Origin: Flavobacterium piscinae | GTDB taxonomy: Bacteria; Bacteroidota; Bacteroidia; Flavobacteriales; Flavobacteriaceae | DNA length: 64,000 nucleotides | Assembly: GCF_004122145.1 (NCBI RefSeq) | Contig: NZ_SBKQ01000006.1 | Span: forward strand, 62,001-126,000 | Direction: 5' to 3' | Part shown: positions 1 through 8,700 of the stretch, in pieces | How positions within the stretch are numbered: position 1 is the stretch's first letter | Layout of the letters: every line of letters begins with the position of its first letter | Translations under genes and position numbers: made by a program | Notes under the pieces: generated by a model | Databases searched by the model: none | Seen by the model: only the letters and a program-made list of their open reading frames with translations | What the model was told of the DNA's origin: nothing

Positions 1-275
1 ACTAATGGCACTTTTTTTTCTTCTCCGTTCAAGGCTCCTAAAAAGCCGTAAATCCAAAGAATAAAAAAGAAAACATAAAAAGCTGACGAAATCATCCAAC
101 TATCAAAGTAGCCTATTGGATAGCCTAACAGAAAGAATGTCAAAAAGATTCCCAATGCTTGTCTGATATGAAAACTGGCAAAAGCACTTTTGTTTTCATT
201 GTTCATGAAGATGGCAATTACTGCACCGATGATGGTTAAATAAGCCACTATTGCTGCGTTTTTATTTTGCTCCAT
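1..275 (-). CDS. Partial small membrane protein, Tic20/DUF4870-like
   Basis: This is the N-terminal 91 codons of a gene that continues past the left edge. It starts at the ATG at 273-275 and reads MEQNKNAAIVAYLTIIGAVI and onward. The visible part has two to three hydrophobic segments joined by a polar stretch containing FASFHIRQALG, and ends at a lysine cluster. The segment from AYLT through HIRQALG resembles the small integral membrane proteins labelled DUF4870 or 'chloroplast import component (Tic20)-like' in flavobacterial genomes. No enzymatic role is known. The start overlaps the last 14 bases of the dihydroorotase-like gene upstream, so the two are probably cotranscribed and translationally coupled. 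The family call rests on general resemblance. Confidence 0.6.
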   Translation of the reverse strand, partial: MEQNKNAAIVAYLTIIGAVIAIFMNNENKSAFASFHIRQALGIFLTFFLLGYPIGYFDSWMISSAFYVFFFILWIYGFLGALNGEEKKVPL

Positions 276-1527
276 TTTCTAAAACTAATTTTCCGTTGTT
301 ATAAATTCCATATACTTTTCCTTTCATTTTTTCACCTAAAAATGCAGAGTTTTTCGATTTGGAGAGTATATTATCCTTTCCAAAAATCCATTCAGCATTT
401 GGATTAAAAAACGTTAAATCGGCAGCTGCACCTTCTTTAATTGTTGAATTTTCAAGGCCAAAAGTTGTTTTTCCATTTGTTAGTTTGTCGATTATAACAG
501 TTAATGGAAGTACATTCAATAACGCTCCAAAAGCACTTTCTAAACCAATGGTTCCGTTTTTAGCCAAATCAAATTCCATTTTCTTGTGCTCAATATCCAT
601 CGGATTGTGGTCGGAGGTTATCATATCAATTGTTCCGTCCAAAACACCTTGTATTAGTGCTTTTCTGTTTTTTTCATCACGTAATGGCGGACTCACTTTC
701 ATTCGTGTATCAAAACCTTCTAACTTTTCATCTGTCAATACTAAATGATGTACGGCAACACTACACGAAACGTGTAACCCTTTCGCTTTTGCGTCTTTAA
801 TTAATTCTACTGATTTGGCTGAGGAAATTGTTGGGATGTGTAATTTTCCACCGGTATATTCCAATAAAAACAAGTTGCGTGCTACGATAAGTTCTTCTGC
901 TAAAGTTGGGATACCTTTCAGCCCTAAACGAGTTGAAACAATTCCTTCATGCACTACACCATTTCCTTTTATTTTTTCATCTTGTGAAAAAGCAATTACC
1001 ATACCATCAAAATCTTGTACATATTGTAGACCGATTTTCAATAAATTGGCATTGGTACAGTTTTTTCCATAATCGCCAAAAGCAATTGCACCGGCATTTT
1101 TCATGTCAAACAATTCGGCTAAATCATTTCCTTCCGACCCTTTGGTTAACGCTCCAATTGGAAATAAGTTAACCGCATTATTGCTTGCTTTTTCTTTTAC
1201 AAATCGAACTTGCGACTGATTATCGATCACCGGAAAACTATTGGGTTGCAAAGCAATCGCTGTAAAACCGCTTTTTGCCGCTACAGTTAATCCATTGGCA
1301 ATGGTCTCACGGTCTTCAAAACCGGGTTCACCGAGCGATACGGAACTATCAAACCATCCCTTTGATAGATGAAGATTTTCTAAACTAATTTCTTCATAAT
1401 CTTTTTCTGAAGGTAAGTTTACACCCATTTTTTCAATGGTTTTACCTTCAATTTTCAAGTCAATTTTTTGGTTGTGATGCTCACCGTTTGGGTCGATGAT
1501 GGTTGCATTTCGGATGATTATTTTCAT
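262..1527 (-). CDS. Dihydroorotase-family protein lacking the HxH metal site
   Basis: A 421-residue class I dihydroorotase-family protein (amidohydrolase fold); true dihydroorotases cyclise carbamoyl aspartate in pyrimidine synthesis. The ATG at 1527 is chosen because it overlaps the stop of the upstream gene (ATGA). The longer open frame would run back into that gene. Family landmarks are present: a PN-S-PVIDN segment, ALTKGSEG, HHLVLTDE and TSDHNPMDIEHK. At the position of the usual D-x-H-x-H-L-R-E-P-G motif, however, the protein reads D60-S-S-V-S-L-G-E-P-G. Both zinc-ligand histidines are serine and the substrate-binding arginine is glycine. It may therefore be a non-catalytic paralogue, like the pseudo-dihydroorotases that pair with aspartate transcarbamoylase. 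Genomes usually annotate it as pyrC. I am sure of the family and doubtful of the activity. Confidence 0.88.
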   Translation of the reverse strand: MKIIIRNATIIDPNGEHHNQKIDLKIEGKTIEKMGVNLPSEKDYEEISLENLHLSKGWFDSSVSLGEPGFEDRETIANGLTVAAKSGFTAIALQPNSFPVIDNQSQVRFVKEKASNNAVNLFPIGALTKGSEGNDLAELFDMKNAGAIAFGDYGKNCTNANLLKIGLQYVQDFDGMVIAFSQDEKIKGNGVVHEGIVSTRLGLKGIPTLAEELIVARNLFLLEYTGGKLHIPTISSAKSVELIKDAKAKGLHVSCSVAVHHLVLTDEKLEGFDTRMKVSPPLRDEKNRKALIQGVLDGTIDMITSDHNPMDIEHKKMEFDLAKNGTIGLESAFGALLNVLPLTVIIDKLTNGKTTFGLENSTIKEGAAADLTFFNPNAEWIFGKDNILSKSKNSAFLGEKMKGKVYGIYNNGKLVLENGAK

Positions 1528-3461
1528 TTTACCAATTTTTGAATGAGTAGTTCCAGTACCACAAATAATAACGCAAGGATTACAAACCATTTCCAAATTG
1601 AATTATCGGTTCGGTTAGTTTGTAATGCATCAAAAACAGTTTCAATTGAATTACTGTTTTCGTAAGAATCTACTAAATTTGAATTATCCAAACGCAAATC
1701 ACTTTCGGTACGTGGATAATTAAAACTTATCTTTTTTAGGATAGTATTATCTTTTACAGCCGAATAATTGCCTGCCAAAGTAGGACTTTCAGCAAAGGTC
1801 ATTTTTACTTTATTATTCAATATTTGTTGCTGCGGAATGAATTTTTCACCCTTTTCATCTGCTGAAATTACTGAAATAATTTCATCTTTTGATAATAATT
1901 GGTCTACAGTAATAGTCGAATTTGTCCCAACAGATAACGCAATGATTCCGGACTTAGCACTTTGAAAAGCCATATTATAAAAGGTAGGGACAATCAAAGG
2001 GGAATTTTTAAAATTAGAATTATCTTTATTAATAGGTGCCGAAAAAACATAAAACGAACCTAAAGCATTAGAAACGGAAGTTAAAAACGGACGTTGATCT
2101 TCAAAGGTCAAAATAGAAGGGTAGGGACTTTTAAGCTCGAAGCTATTGTTGGTTGATGGATATTGAAAGTTATCTGTTTTTTTCTCAAAAACTCCGTTAT
2201 ACAAGGGATGTGCAAACGCAATAGAGGTGATTTTCTTTTCCTTTTTTTGGTAATCATTTATTGAAAAGGAACCAAAATTAATGAGAAATGAATTGATGTT
2301 TTCTACCTTGTTCTCTTCGGATGGAATGAAAATGACATTTCCACCTTTTTCATAAAAAGCTTTCAAGGTGGTTTGAAGAGCTTGCGGAATATCATTTATT
2401 TCATTGATAATAATGGCATCTTGTTTTTCCAATACATTATAATCCAATGCTTTTAGTTCAATTGATGAAAAAATAAATTCCTTTTCTGAATATATTTTAG
2501 ATAAAAATTGATTCTTATCCGCTTCACCGATGGCTATTACTTTTGCTTTCTCAGGTTTAGAAATGCTAAAATAATATTCATTATCATAGTACAATCCCGG
2601 TTCATCAATGGAAACATAACCATTGAAATCAGCCTTAGGAATGGTGAAAAACAACTCTTTTTCTACTTGGTCAAGTTTTACTTGTGTTTTGGCAATCAGT
2701 TGTTTTTGATTGTAAACCGCTACCGGAATTTCTTGTTCAAATGTTCCAAATGATTTTAGTTTCACACCAATTTCATAAAAATTATCTAACGTTTGAAGGA
2801 GAAAAACACTATCAATCGCTACATTATTTTTTTGCTCCGATTTGGGTATAATGAATATTGGATTAATCGTTTCATCAATCGGTTTCAATTGGTTTGCAGG
2901 TAAATTTACAGCATCAGTGATTACCACAACATCTTTATTAAAAGGTGTTTTTCTGGATTTAATTTTTGTGATTTGTTGGTCTAACTGAAACGAATTGGCA
3001 CTATATTTCAAATTCATCAATTCTTTTTGAATCGATTTAATGTCGGTATTCCAATAGACATCATCATTGGTAAGAAGGGAAAAGGTAGTATTTTCGGGAG
3101 TATTCTCCAATACTTCCTGAACGGCTCTTTTCAATAATTCACCCTGTTTCCCTTTGGCTTGCATACTGAATGAATTGTCTAAAACTACATATAATTCATT
3201 CGTACTACCTTTACTGTCTTTGGCTTTAAAAAAAGGTTGAGCAAAGGCAATTATCATAGCAGCGAGCAGGAGTAAACGTGTAGCTAACAATAACCATTTT
3301 TTGAGTTGGGAGCTTTTTCGGGTTTGAATGGAGAGTTCTTTTAAAAACTTTACGTTGGTAAAATATTCCTTTTTAAAACGACGAAGCTGGAATAAATGCA
3401 CCAAAATTGGAATGACCAATAAAAAAAGAAAATACAGAATTTCAGGATGTTTAAACTGCAT
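1524..3461 (-). CDS. BatA-like membrane protein with VWA-type domain
   Basis: 645 residues from the ATG at 3461 (MQFKHPEIL). An upstream TTG at 3479 is in frame but gives no family-like extension. Residues 1-80 form the double-transmembrane BatA N-terminal module, with a hydrophobic helix ending in LVHLFQLRRFKK and a second helix LLLATRLLLLAAMIIAFAQP. It is followed by a von Willebrand A-like domain beginning VVLDNSFSMQAKGK, where D-x-S-x-S supplies the metal site. A long periplasmic region follows and the chain ends in a final hydrophobic helix (WFVILALLFVVLELLI). Relatives are linked to aerotolerance and envelope integrity in Bacteroidota but have no defined biochemical role. The gene overlaps the dihydroorotase-like gene by four bases, so the two are cotranscribed. 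Confidence 0.85.
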   Translation of the reverse strand: MQFKHPEILYFLFLLVIPILVHLFQLRRFKKEYFTNVKFLKELSIQTRKSSQLKKWLLLATRLLLLAAMIIAFAQPFFKAKDSKGSTNELYVVLDNSFSMQAKGKQGELLKRAVQEVLENTPENTTFSLLTNDDVYWNTDIKSIQKELMNLKYSANSFQLDQQITKIKSRKTPFNKDVVVITDAVNLPANQLKPIDETINPIFIIPKSEQKNNVAIDSVFLLQTLDNFYEIGVKLKSFGTFEQEIPVAVYNQKQLIAKTQVKLDQVEKELFFTIPKADFNGYVSIDEPGLYYDNEYYFSISKPEKAKVIAIGEADKNQFLSKIYSEKEFIFSSIELKALDYNVLEKQDAIIINEINDIPQALQTTLKAFYEKGGNVIFIPSEENKVENINSFLINFGSFSINDYQKKEKKITSIAFAHPLYNGVFEKKTDNFQYPSTNNSFELKSPYPSILTFEDQRPFLTSVSNALGSFYVFSAPINKDNSNFKNSPLIVPTFYNMAFQSAKSGIIALSVGTNSTITVDQLLSKDEIISVISADEKGEKFIPQQQILNNKVKMTFAESPTLAGNYSAVKDNTILKKISFNYPRTESDLRLDNSNLVDSYENSNSIETVFDALQTNRTDNSIWKWFVILALLFVVLELLIQKLVK

Positions 3462-3553
3462 TAATTGAAAGTTTGTCAAAGATAGCTTTTATATTTTAAT
3501 AGCACAAATCAAAAAGTGTTAAGCAAAAGCGAAAGCTTTGAGTAGAAAGACTG

Positions 3554-4897
3554 TTATTTTTTCTTCCTTTTTTCAGCTCTTTTACGTTCCACGCCACGGT
3601 TTCTGGATTCGGTTTTTCTCGGCGTTCTTTTTCCCGGACCACCCAAATTAACTTTTTTGTTTTTATCTTTTTTCTCATGAAATGCTTCGCCACCTTCTTT
3701 TTTGGGACGTTTCAAAAGCATTTTCATTTTCTTCTTTTCCTTTTCAAATTCCAATAACTTCTCTTCGATTACAATGGTAGGAAGTGGCAAAAGTTCAATT
3801 TCCTTTTCCATCAAAATTTCAGCTTCTATTTGGATTTCTTCTTCTCTTGGACTAATGAAACTAACGGCAACGCCGGTTTTATCGGCACGACCGGTTCGTC
3901 CAATTCGGTGAATATATTGTTCCGGAACCTCAGAAAATTCCATATTTATAACATGGGTGATGTCGGAAATATCTAAACCACGAGCCATTACATCAGTCGT
4001 TACAATTCCACGAATTTCTCCGGCTTGAAACGAAGCCATTGTGTTCAAACGATAATTTTGCGATTTGTTGGAATGAATCAGACCAAACTGCTCCGGAAAT
4101 TCTTCTTCCAAAGCATTAAAAACCAAATCAGCGGTTTTTTTATTGTTGATAAAAATCAGCAATCGCGACATACTTTCATCGGAGTGCAATAATTCTTTGA
4201 GTAAATTTAGTTTCGTTAGAAAATTTGGTACTTTATATCCTATTTGCGTAATTTTTTCTAACGGTGTTCCGGATGCAGCTAAGGAAACTTCCACCGGAAA
4301 ATCAAAATACTCCTCCAACATTTCATCTACTTCATCTGTCATCGTCGCCGAAAAAAGAATGTTTTGTCTTTTAGCTTTCAACATTGATAGGATAGACGTG
4401 ACTTGAAAACGAAAACCTAAATTCAACATTTCATCAAATTCATCAATCACTAATTTCTGAATTTCATCAAATCGAACCACATTATCCAAAGCCAAGTCCA
4501 TGACGCGTCCCGGAGTTCCTACCAAAATATCTACCCCCTGATAAACCGCTGTTTTTTGGGTGTTGATATTCACGCCACCATAAACACCAAGTGTTCTAAC
4601 AGACATGTATTGCGTTAATTTTACAACTTCTTCAGCCACTTGAACAACCAATTCACGTGTGGGGACTAAAATTAAAACACGCGGTGTATGTGTATTTTGA
4701 AACTTCCAATGTTTTAAAATTGGTAATAAATAGGCAAATGTTTTTCCGGTTCCGGTTTGAGCAATTCCCATCATATCACGACCGGATAAAATCACCGGCA
4801 TCGATTTAATTTGAATAGGAGTAGGGTGTGAGAAACCTAATTCATCAATGGCTTTTTGTAACGATTTAGGTAAATCAAAATCCAGAAAAGTAGACAT
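3554..4897 (-). CDS. DEAD-box ATP-dependent RNA helicase, RhlE-like
   Basis: A 447-residue superfamily 2 RNA helicase. Visible motifs in order are the Q-motif region (FSHPTPIQ, about 22-29), motif I AQTGTGKT (K52), motif Ia PTREL, GTPGR at 127-131, motif II, SAT, ARGLDI and HRIGRTGR. Motif II reads D152-E-F-D155 instead of D-E-A-D; the two acidic residues needed for Mg-ATP are kept. The last 70 residues are very rich in Lys, Arg and Glu, a typical RhlE-type basic tail for RNA binding. The likely job is RNA or ribosome remodelling in the cytoplasm, but the exact substrate cannot be read from sequence. It is a single gene with its own -7 box just upstream. Confidence 0.93.
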   Translation of the reverse strand: MSTFLDFDLPKSLQKAIDELGFSHPTPIQIKSMPVILSGRDMMGIAQTGTGKTFAYLLPILKHWKFQNTHTPRVLILVPTRELVVQVAEEVVKLTQYMSVRTLGVYGGVNINTQKTAVYQGVDILVGTPGRVMDLALDNVVRFDEIQKLVIDEFDEMLNLGFRFQVTSILSMLKAKRQNILFSATMTDEVDEMLEEYFDFPVEVSLAASGTPLEKITQIGYKVPNFLTKLNLLKELLHSDESMSRLLIFINNKKTADLVFNALEEEFPEQFGLIHSNKSQNYRLNTMASFQAGEIRGIVTTDVMARGLDISDITHVINMEFSEVPEQYIHRIGRTGRADKTGVAVSFISPREEEIQIEAEILMEKEIELLPLPTIVIEEKLLEFEKEKKKMKMLLKRPKKEGGEAFHEKKDKNKKVNLGGPGKRTPRKTESRNRGVERKRAEKRKKK

Positions 4898-4914
4898 AGA
4901 GAAGATTATTTTTG

Positions 4915-4922
4915 CAAAGGTA
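4915..4922 (-). promoter_or_regulatory. Putative -7 box for the DEAD-box helicase gene
   Basis: On the minus strand this reads TACCTTTG, matching the Bacteroidota -7 consensus TAnnTTTG, 18 bases upstream of the helicase ATG. A -33 TTG at the preferred spacing is not obvious, so the call rests on the -7 match and position. Confidence 0.4.
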
Positions 4923-4951
4923 CGGAATTTTAAATCAATGCGTAAAGCCGC

Positions 4952-5716
4952 TTAAAACCCTTCAAAAACACCTAAACCAAAAAGTGCAAAATCATATTTT
5001 ACCGGATCATTTTTATCCAAATTTTGCAAGTTGGAATCTAACTCAAAAAGTGCTTTGGCGTCGTTTTGCTTTCGCGTAAGCAAGCCTAATTTTCGAGCCA
5101 CATTGCCGGAATGAACATCAAGCGGACAAGAAAGTTGTGAAGGCGAAATGGATTTCCAAATTCCTAAATCAACCCCGGCGTTATCATTTCGAACCATCCA
5201 ACGCAAAAACATATTGATGCGTTTGGCGGCCGAATTATTCATGGGGTCTGAAACGTGTTTTTGTGTACGATAGTCATGTTCAATTTCAAAAAAAACGGAT
5301 TTGAAATTGGAAATATTTTGTTGTAAGGTGCTGTTTTGTATATACTTACTAAAAACACATTCCAAACCATTGTGATTTTGATAAATATTTTTTAAAGCTT
5401 TGATAAAGAAAATACAATCCGTTCCGTTGAAAGTGCGGTGAACAAAGTCGTTTAAATTTTCCAAGTCATTACTATTATGATTCATCACAAAATCATAAGG
5501 CGAATTTCCTAACTTAGTCATTAATTTTTGACTATTATTGATAATCATTTTACGATTTCCCCATGAAATGGTGGCAGTTAAAAATCCGGCAATTTCGATA
5601 TCTTCTTTTAAAGTGTAAAGATGCGGAATTTGAATAGGATCACTTTCTATAAATCTTGGATGATTGTAAAGCAGCACTTTTTCATCCAGAAATTCTTTTA
5701 ATTCCAAATGATTCAT
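4952..5716 (-). CDS. TIGR02757 (DUF2400) family protein
   Basis: 254 residues. The run KEDIEIAGFLTATISWGNR and the C-terminal CPLDVHSGNVARKLGLL are hallmarks of the TIGR02757/DUF2400 family, found across Bacteroidota and other phyla. The fold is thought to resemble helix-hairpin-helix DNA glycosylases, but no activity has been shown and I see no confirmed catalytic pair. Its ATG overlaps the stop of the LolD-like ATPase gene by one base (TAATG), implying coupled translation, although the two products have no obvious functional link. Confidence 0.85.
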   Translation of the reverse strand: MNHLELKEFLDEKVLLYNHPRFIESDPIQIPHLYTLKEDIEIAGFLTATISWGNRKMIINNSQKLMTKLGNSPYDFVMNHNSNDLENLNDFVHRTFNGTDCIFFIKALKNIYQNHNGLECVFSKYIQNSTLQQNISNFKSVFFEIEHDYRTQKHVSDPMNNSAAKRINMFLRWMVRNDNAGVDLGIWKSISPSQLSCPLDVHSGNVARKLGLLTRKQNDAKALFELDSNLQNLDKNDPVKYDFALFGLGVFEGF

Positions 5717-6423
5717 TAAACAGTTGCATTTGGAAGTGAAGCGTTATCAATCCAACCTGAGTTTTGATCAAACAAACCATCTTTCATCACTAGTTTACGG
5801 TCGGCCATATTGGCTAAAGTTTCATTGTGGGTTACAATTACAAACGTTTGACCGAATTCATCTCTTAATTTAAAAAACAATTCATGTAAATTTTCTGCAG
5901 AAGTTGTATCTAAATTTCCCGAAGGTTCATCGGCAAAAATCACCGCCGGTTTATTGATCAATGCTCTTGCAACCGCTACACGTTGTTGTTCTCCACCGGA
6001 TAGTTCGCCCGGCTTATGGTCCATTCGATGTGATAAACCAAGGTAGTTGAGTAGTTTTATGGCTTCCTCTTCGGCTTCAAGCTTTGTTTTTCCTGCTATA
6101 AAAGCTGGTATACAAACATTTTCTAAGGCTGTAAACTCAGGTAATAACTGGTGAAATTGGAATATAAACCCAAGTTTTAAATTTCTAAACTTAGACAATT
6201 GTTTGTCATTCATATTTAAAACATTTTCGCCGTCTATCGTTAATTCGGTACCGTTATCATTTGATGGTTTTTCTAATGTTCCCAAAATTTGAAGCAAAGT
6301 CGTTTTTCCGGCACCAGATGCACCAACAATTGCGATGATTTCTCCTTGTTTAATTGAAATATTAACACCTTTTAAAACATGAAGTTGATCAAAATATTTA
6401 TGAATTCCTTTTGCTTGTATCAT
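5716..6423 (-). CDS. lolD: ABC transporter ATP-binding protein, LolD-like
   Basis: 235 residues starting at the ATG at 6423 ([11 protein letters not shown]); the 17 extra codons further upstream are not family-like. Walker A is GASGAGKT (34-41), a Q-loop follows [12 protein letters not shown], the signature is LSGGEQQR, Walker B is VIFADEPS, and the H-loop is VTHNE. The short nucleotide-binding domain and the [17 protein letters not shown] segment match the MacB/LolD/FtsE branch, which drives lipoprotein release or extraction from the inner membrane with an FtsX-like permease. No permease gene is adjacent, which is common for LolD in Bacteroidota. Assignment to LolD rather than another member of the branch is by similarity only. 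Confidence 0.82.
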   Translation of the reverse strand: MIQAKGIHKYFDQLHVLKGVNISIKQGEIIAIVGASGAGKTTLLQILGTLEKPSNDNGTELTIDGENVLNMNDKQLSKFRNLKLGFIFQFHQLLPEFTALENVCIPAFIAGKTKLEAEEEAIKLLNYLGLSHRMDHKPGELSGGEQQRVAVARALINKPAVIFADEPSGNLDTTSAENLHELFFKLRDEFGQTFVIVTHNETLANMADRKLVMKDGLFDQNSGWIDNASLPNATV

Positions 6424-6543
6424 GAAAAACAATTTTTTACAAAGTAACAAAGATTTTGATGAATGTGAAACCATATCAGTTCTATTTATCGTAGTATAAA
6501 TAATAAAATTTCGTTAAAGAGGTATTTTTGTTTAATATTATAG

Positions 6544-6551
6544 TATATTTG
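6544..6551 (+). promoter_or_regulatory. Putative -7 box for msrA
   Basis: TATATTTG matches TAnnTTTG and lies 16 bases before the msrA ATG, giving a very short leader. No -33 TTG at 18-21 bases upstream is evident; the nearest is 13 bases away. Confidence 0.35.
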
Positions 6552-6567
6552 TTAAACAAAAAATGAT

Positions 6568-7215
6568 ATGAAAAAACTTGTAATATTATTAGTAGCCTTT
6601 TCAACCTTTTCTTGTCAATCACAAGAAAAGAAGAGTGCTTTTTTAGAAAATAAACAACCAATTAAAATGAATGTAGCAAACGGATTAGAATTAGCCACTT
6701 TTGCCGGTGGATGCTTTTGGTGTACAGAAGCAGTTTTTTTAGAAATTGAAGGTGTAAAAAAAGTCGTGTCGGGTTACATTGGAGGCACAACTAAAAATCC
6801 AACTTACAGAGAAATTGGAACAGGAATGACCGGTCACGCGGAAGCCATTCAAATTACTTTTGATCCAAAGATAGTTTCCTTTGGTGAATTGTTGGAAATT
6901 TTCTTTGCTACTCACGATCCAACCACTTTAAACCGACAAGGAAATGATGTGGGTACACAATATCGTAGCGAAGTATTTTATTACAATGATAATCAAAAGG
7001 AATTAACGGAAGAATACATTAAGTTGATGACAGAAGAAAAGACATTTAAAAATCCAATTGTGACTAGAATTTCTGCAGCTTCGGTTTTTTATGAAGCGGA
7101 AGATTATCACCAAAATTATTATAATTTAAATCGAACTCAATCGTATTGTAGTTATGTGATAACACCCAAAATTGAAAAATTGAAAAAGAATTTTAAAGAT
7201 AAACTAAAGAATTAA
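6568..7215 (+). CDS. msrA: Peptide-methionine (S)-S-oxide reductase, lipoprotein form
   Basis: 215 residues. Reduces the S-epimer of methionine sulfoxide in oxidised proteins. A lipoprotein signal peptide runs to C16 (STFSC-Q), so the enzyme is exported and lipid-anchored. The catalytic motif GGCFWCTEAVF has the nucleophile at C49. GYIGGTTKNPTYREIGTGMTGHAEAIQ and FFATHDPTTLNRQGNDVGTQYRS are classic MsrA sequence. There is no fused MsrB domain. A location in the envelope implies repair of periplasmic or surface proteins, with electrons from a membrane thiol relay not seen here. The ATG at 6568 is preferred over the one at 6563, which is out of frame. Confidence 0.95.
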   Translation: MKKLVILLVAFSTFSCQSQEKKSAFLENKQPIKMNVANGLELATFAGGCFWCTEAVFLEIEGVKKVVSGYIGGTTKNPTYREIGTGMTGHAEAIQITFDPKIVSFGELLEIFFATHDPTTLNRQGNDVGTQYRSEVFYYNDNQKELTEEYIKLMTEEKTFKNPIVTRISAASVFYEAEDYHQNYYNLNRTQSYCSYVITPKIEKLKKNFKDKLKN

Positions 7216-7282
7216 TTGCCTAAAAGTTTTAACACGGAACAGCTTTAAAAAAAGCATTGATGTAAATTAAAAAAAAGACGCT

Positions 7283-7954
7283 ATGAACAATCAAATTGAA
7301 AAAGAATTATTTGAACTTTTGGGAGATGAACATCAGATGACATCTACTGAAACCCCTTTGCGACCGGACGCATTTGATAAGTCTGATGAAGAAAAAATGG
7401 CCACGATAGAAAAACATTTTCATATCATTATGGAAGAAATGGGATTGGATATGACCGATGACAGTTTGCGTGGTACACCACATCGCGTTGCTAAAATGTT
7501 CATCCAAGAGATTTTTAGTGGTTTAAATCCGGCTAATAAACCCAAAATTTCTGTTTTTGAAAACAGTTATCACTATGACAAAATGTTGGTAGAAGCGAAT
7601 ATTAGTTTCAATTCTACTTGCGAACATCATTTTTTACCAATTATTGGAAAAGCACATATTGGTTATGTTTCTAACGGAAAGGTGATTGGTTTATCCAAGT
7701 TAAATCGAATTGTTGACTACTATGCTCGAAGACCGCAAGTACAGGAACGCATGATTATGCAAATTTTTAATGAATTGAAAACGGTTTTAAATACAGAAGA
7801 CGTTATTGTGGTTGTTGAAGCGGAACATTTATGTGTGTCAAGTCGTGGAATTAAAGACAGTTCAAGCTACACATCAACAATCCAATACGGCGGAATCTTT
7901 AATGAAAAGGAAAACAGAAATGATTTTTTTAATTTATTGAATAAAGAAAAATAA
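7283..7954 (+). CDS. folE: GTP cyclohydrolase I
   Basis: 223 residues. Converts GTP to dihydroneopterin triphosphate, the first step of folate and pterin synthesis. Zinc and active-site residues are visible in CEHHFLPIIGKAHIGY and in EAEHLCVSSRGIKDSSS. GLSKLNRIVDYYARRPQVQERM is also diagnostic. The first 50 residues are a variable acidic extension normal for the family. The gene follows msrA on the same strand after 67 bases, with no clear terminator between, so the two could share a transcript. Confidence 0.96.
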   Translation: MNNQIEKELFELLGDEHQMTSTETPLRPDAFDKSDEEKMATIEKHFHIIMEEMGLDMTDDSLRGTPHRVAKMFIQEIFSGLNPANKPKISVFENSYHYDKMLVEANISFNSTCEHHFLPIIGKAHIGYVSNGKVIGLSKLNRIVDYYARRPQVQERMIMQIFNELKTVLNTEDVIVVVEAEHLCVSSRGIKDSSSYTSTIQYGGIFNEKENRNDFFNLLNKEK

Positions 7955-8002
7955 TTTGGCATTACTTTTGTCGTTAGGATGTAGAATGTAAAAAATTTTT
8001 CA

Positions 8003-8296
8003 ATGACAAAAGAAGTTGCTGTTCAATCCGTTAAAGATACAAAATCAAGAGATTTAGTTTTGAGTCTTATTTTTGATGGTATTGGTATGTTGTCTTATTT
8101 GGTTCCATTTTTAGGAACAATTTCAGATGTTATTTGGGCACCTATTGCCGGACTAATTTTGATGCGAATGTATAAAGGAACAATTGGTACAGTAGGAGGA
8201 TTTATCGTTTTCATAGAGGAACTACTTCCCGGAATTGATTTTATTCCCACCTTTACAATAACTTGGATTTATACTTACTTGATAAAAAAGAAGTAG
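8003..8296 (+). CDS. Small membrane protein, unknown function
   Basis: 97 residues. After a polar start (MTKEVAVQSVKDTKSRD) come about three hydrophobic segments: VLSLIFDGIGMLSYLVPFLG, VIWAPIAGLILMRMY and a C-terminal ITWIYTYLI ending in three lysines. Gly-Pro-rich turns such as EELLPGIDFIPTF separate them. Homologues are, to my knowledge, only annotated as hypothetical in flavobacteria. It stands 48 bases after folE and ends at a strong bidirectional terminator. A TACTTTTG -7-like box lies at 7973-7980, suggesting its own promoter. Confidence 0.7.
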   Translation: MTKEVAVQSVKDTKSRDLVLSLIFDGIGMLSYLVPFLGTISDVIWAPIAGLILMRMYKGTIGTVGGFIVFIEELLPGIDFIPTFTITWIYTYLIKKK

Positions 8297-8311
8297 AAAT
8301 ATTAAAAATTA

Positions 8312-8343
8312 AAAAAACTGCAATTTAATCGTTGCAGTTTTTT
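8312..8343. terminator. Bidirectional rho-independent terminator
   Basis: A perfect 12-bp inverted repeat, AAAAAACTGCAA and TTGCAGTTTTTT, around an 8-base loop. It sits between two convergent genes (stops at 8296 and 8342), and the A/T tails make it work in both directions. Confidence 0.85.
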
Positions 8344-8668
8344 ATTTTCCTTTGGAACTCTTTTCAAACCAATTGAGGATAAATCCTAACTTCATGCTGC
8401 GAAGCATTTTCTTTTCAAATGCCCAAAAAAAGGCAAATTGTCCGAAAAGAAATCCAAATAAAACCAATAAAACCTGATAGATAGGGAATATAACAATCAA
8501 ACGAATTGGAAAATACAACCATCCTAAATTTTCACTCGTAAGTCCAATATAATTTGTAAAAGGTTTCGATAAATAAGCTGATACAGAACCCGTAATGGCA
8601 AAGACAATAAAAATTATAACGAGTTGAAAGTTAGAAGTAACTCCCCAACGGGCTTTTAGTTTTTTCAT
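8342..8668 (-). CDS. Small membrane protein, DUF6787-like
   Basis: 108 residues. It begins MKKLKARWGVTSNFQLVIIFIVFAITGS, has a central amphipathic stretch (LTSENLGWLYFPIRLIVIFPIYQVLLVLFGFLFGQF) and ends FWAFEKKMLRSM, LGFILNWF. The pattern fits the flavobacterial DUF6787 proteins; some databases wrongly call relatives prolipoprotein diacylglyceryl transferase. I see none of that enzyme's motifs. It is last in a minus-strand group with the two small genes upstream. Confidence 0.65.
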   Translation of the reverse strand: MKKLKARWGVTSNFQLVIIFIVFAITGSVSAYLSKPFTNYIGLTSENLGWLYFPIRLIVIFPIYQVLLVLFGFLFGQFAFFWAFEKKMLRSMKLGFILNWFEKSSKGK

Positions 8669-8700
8669 AGATTGACTGAAGAATTCAAAATAATGGGGAT

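Noticed and set aside
3496..3693. 65-residue minus-strand frame
   Set aside because: It overlaps the basic tail of the DEAD-box helicase in another phase and reads as low-complexity Lys/Arg.
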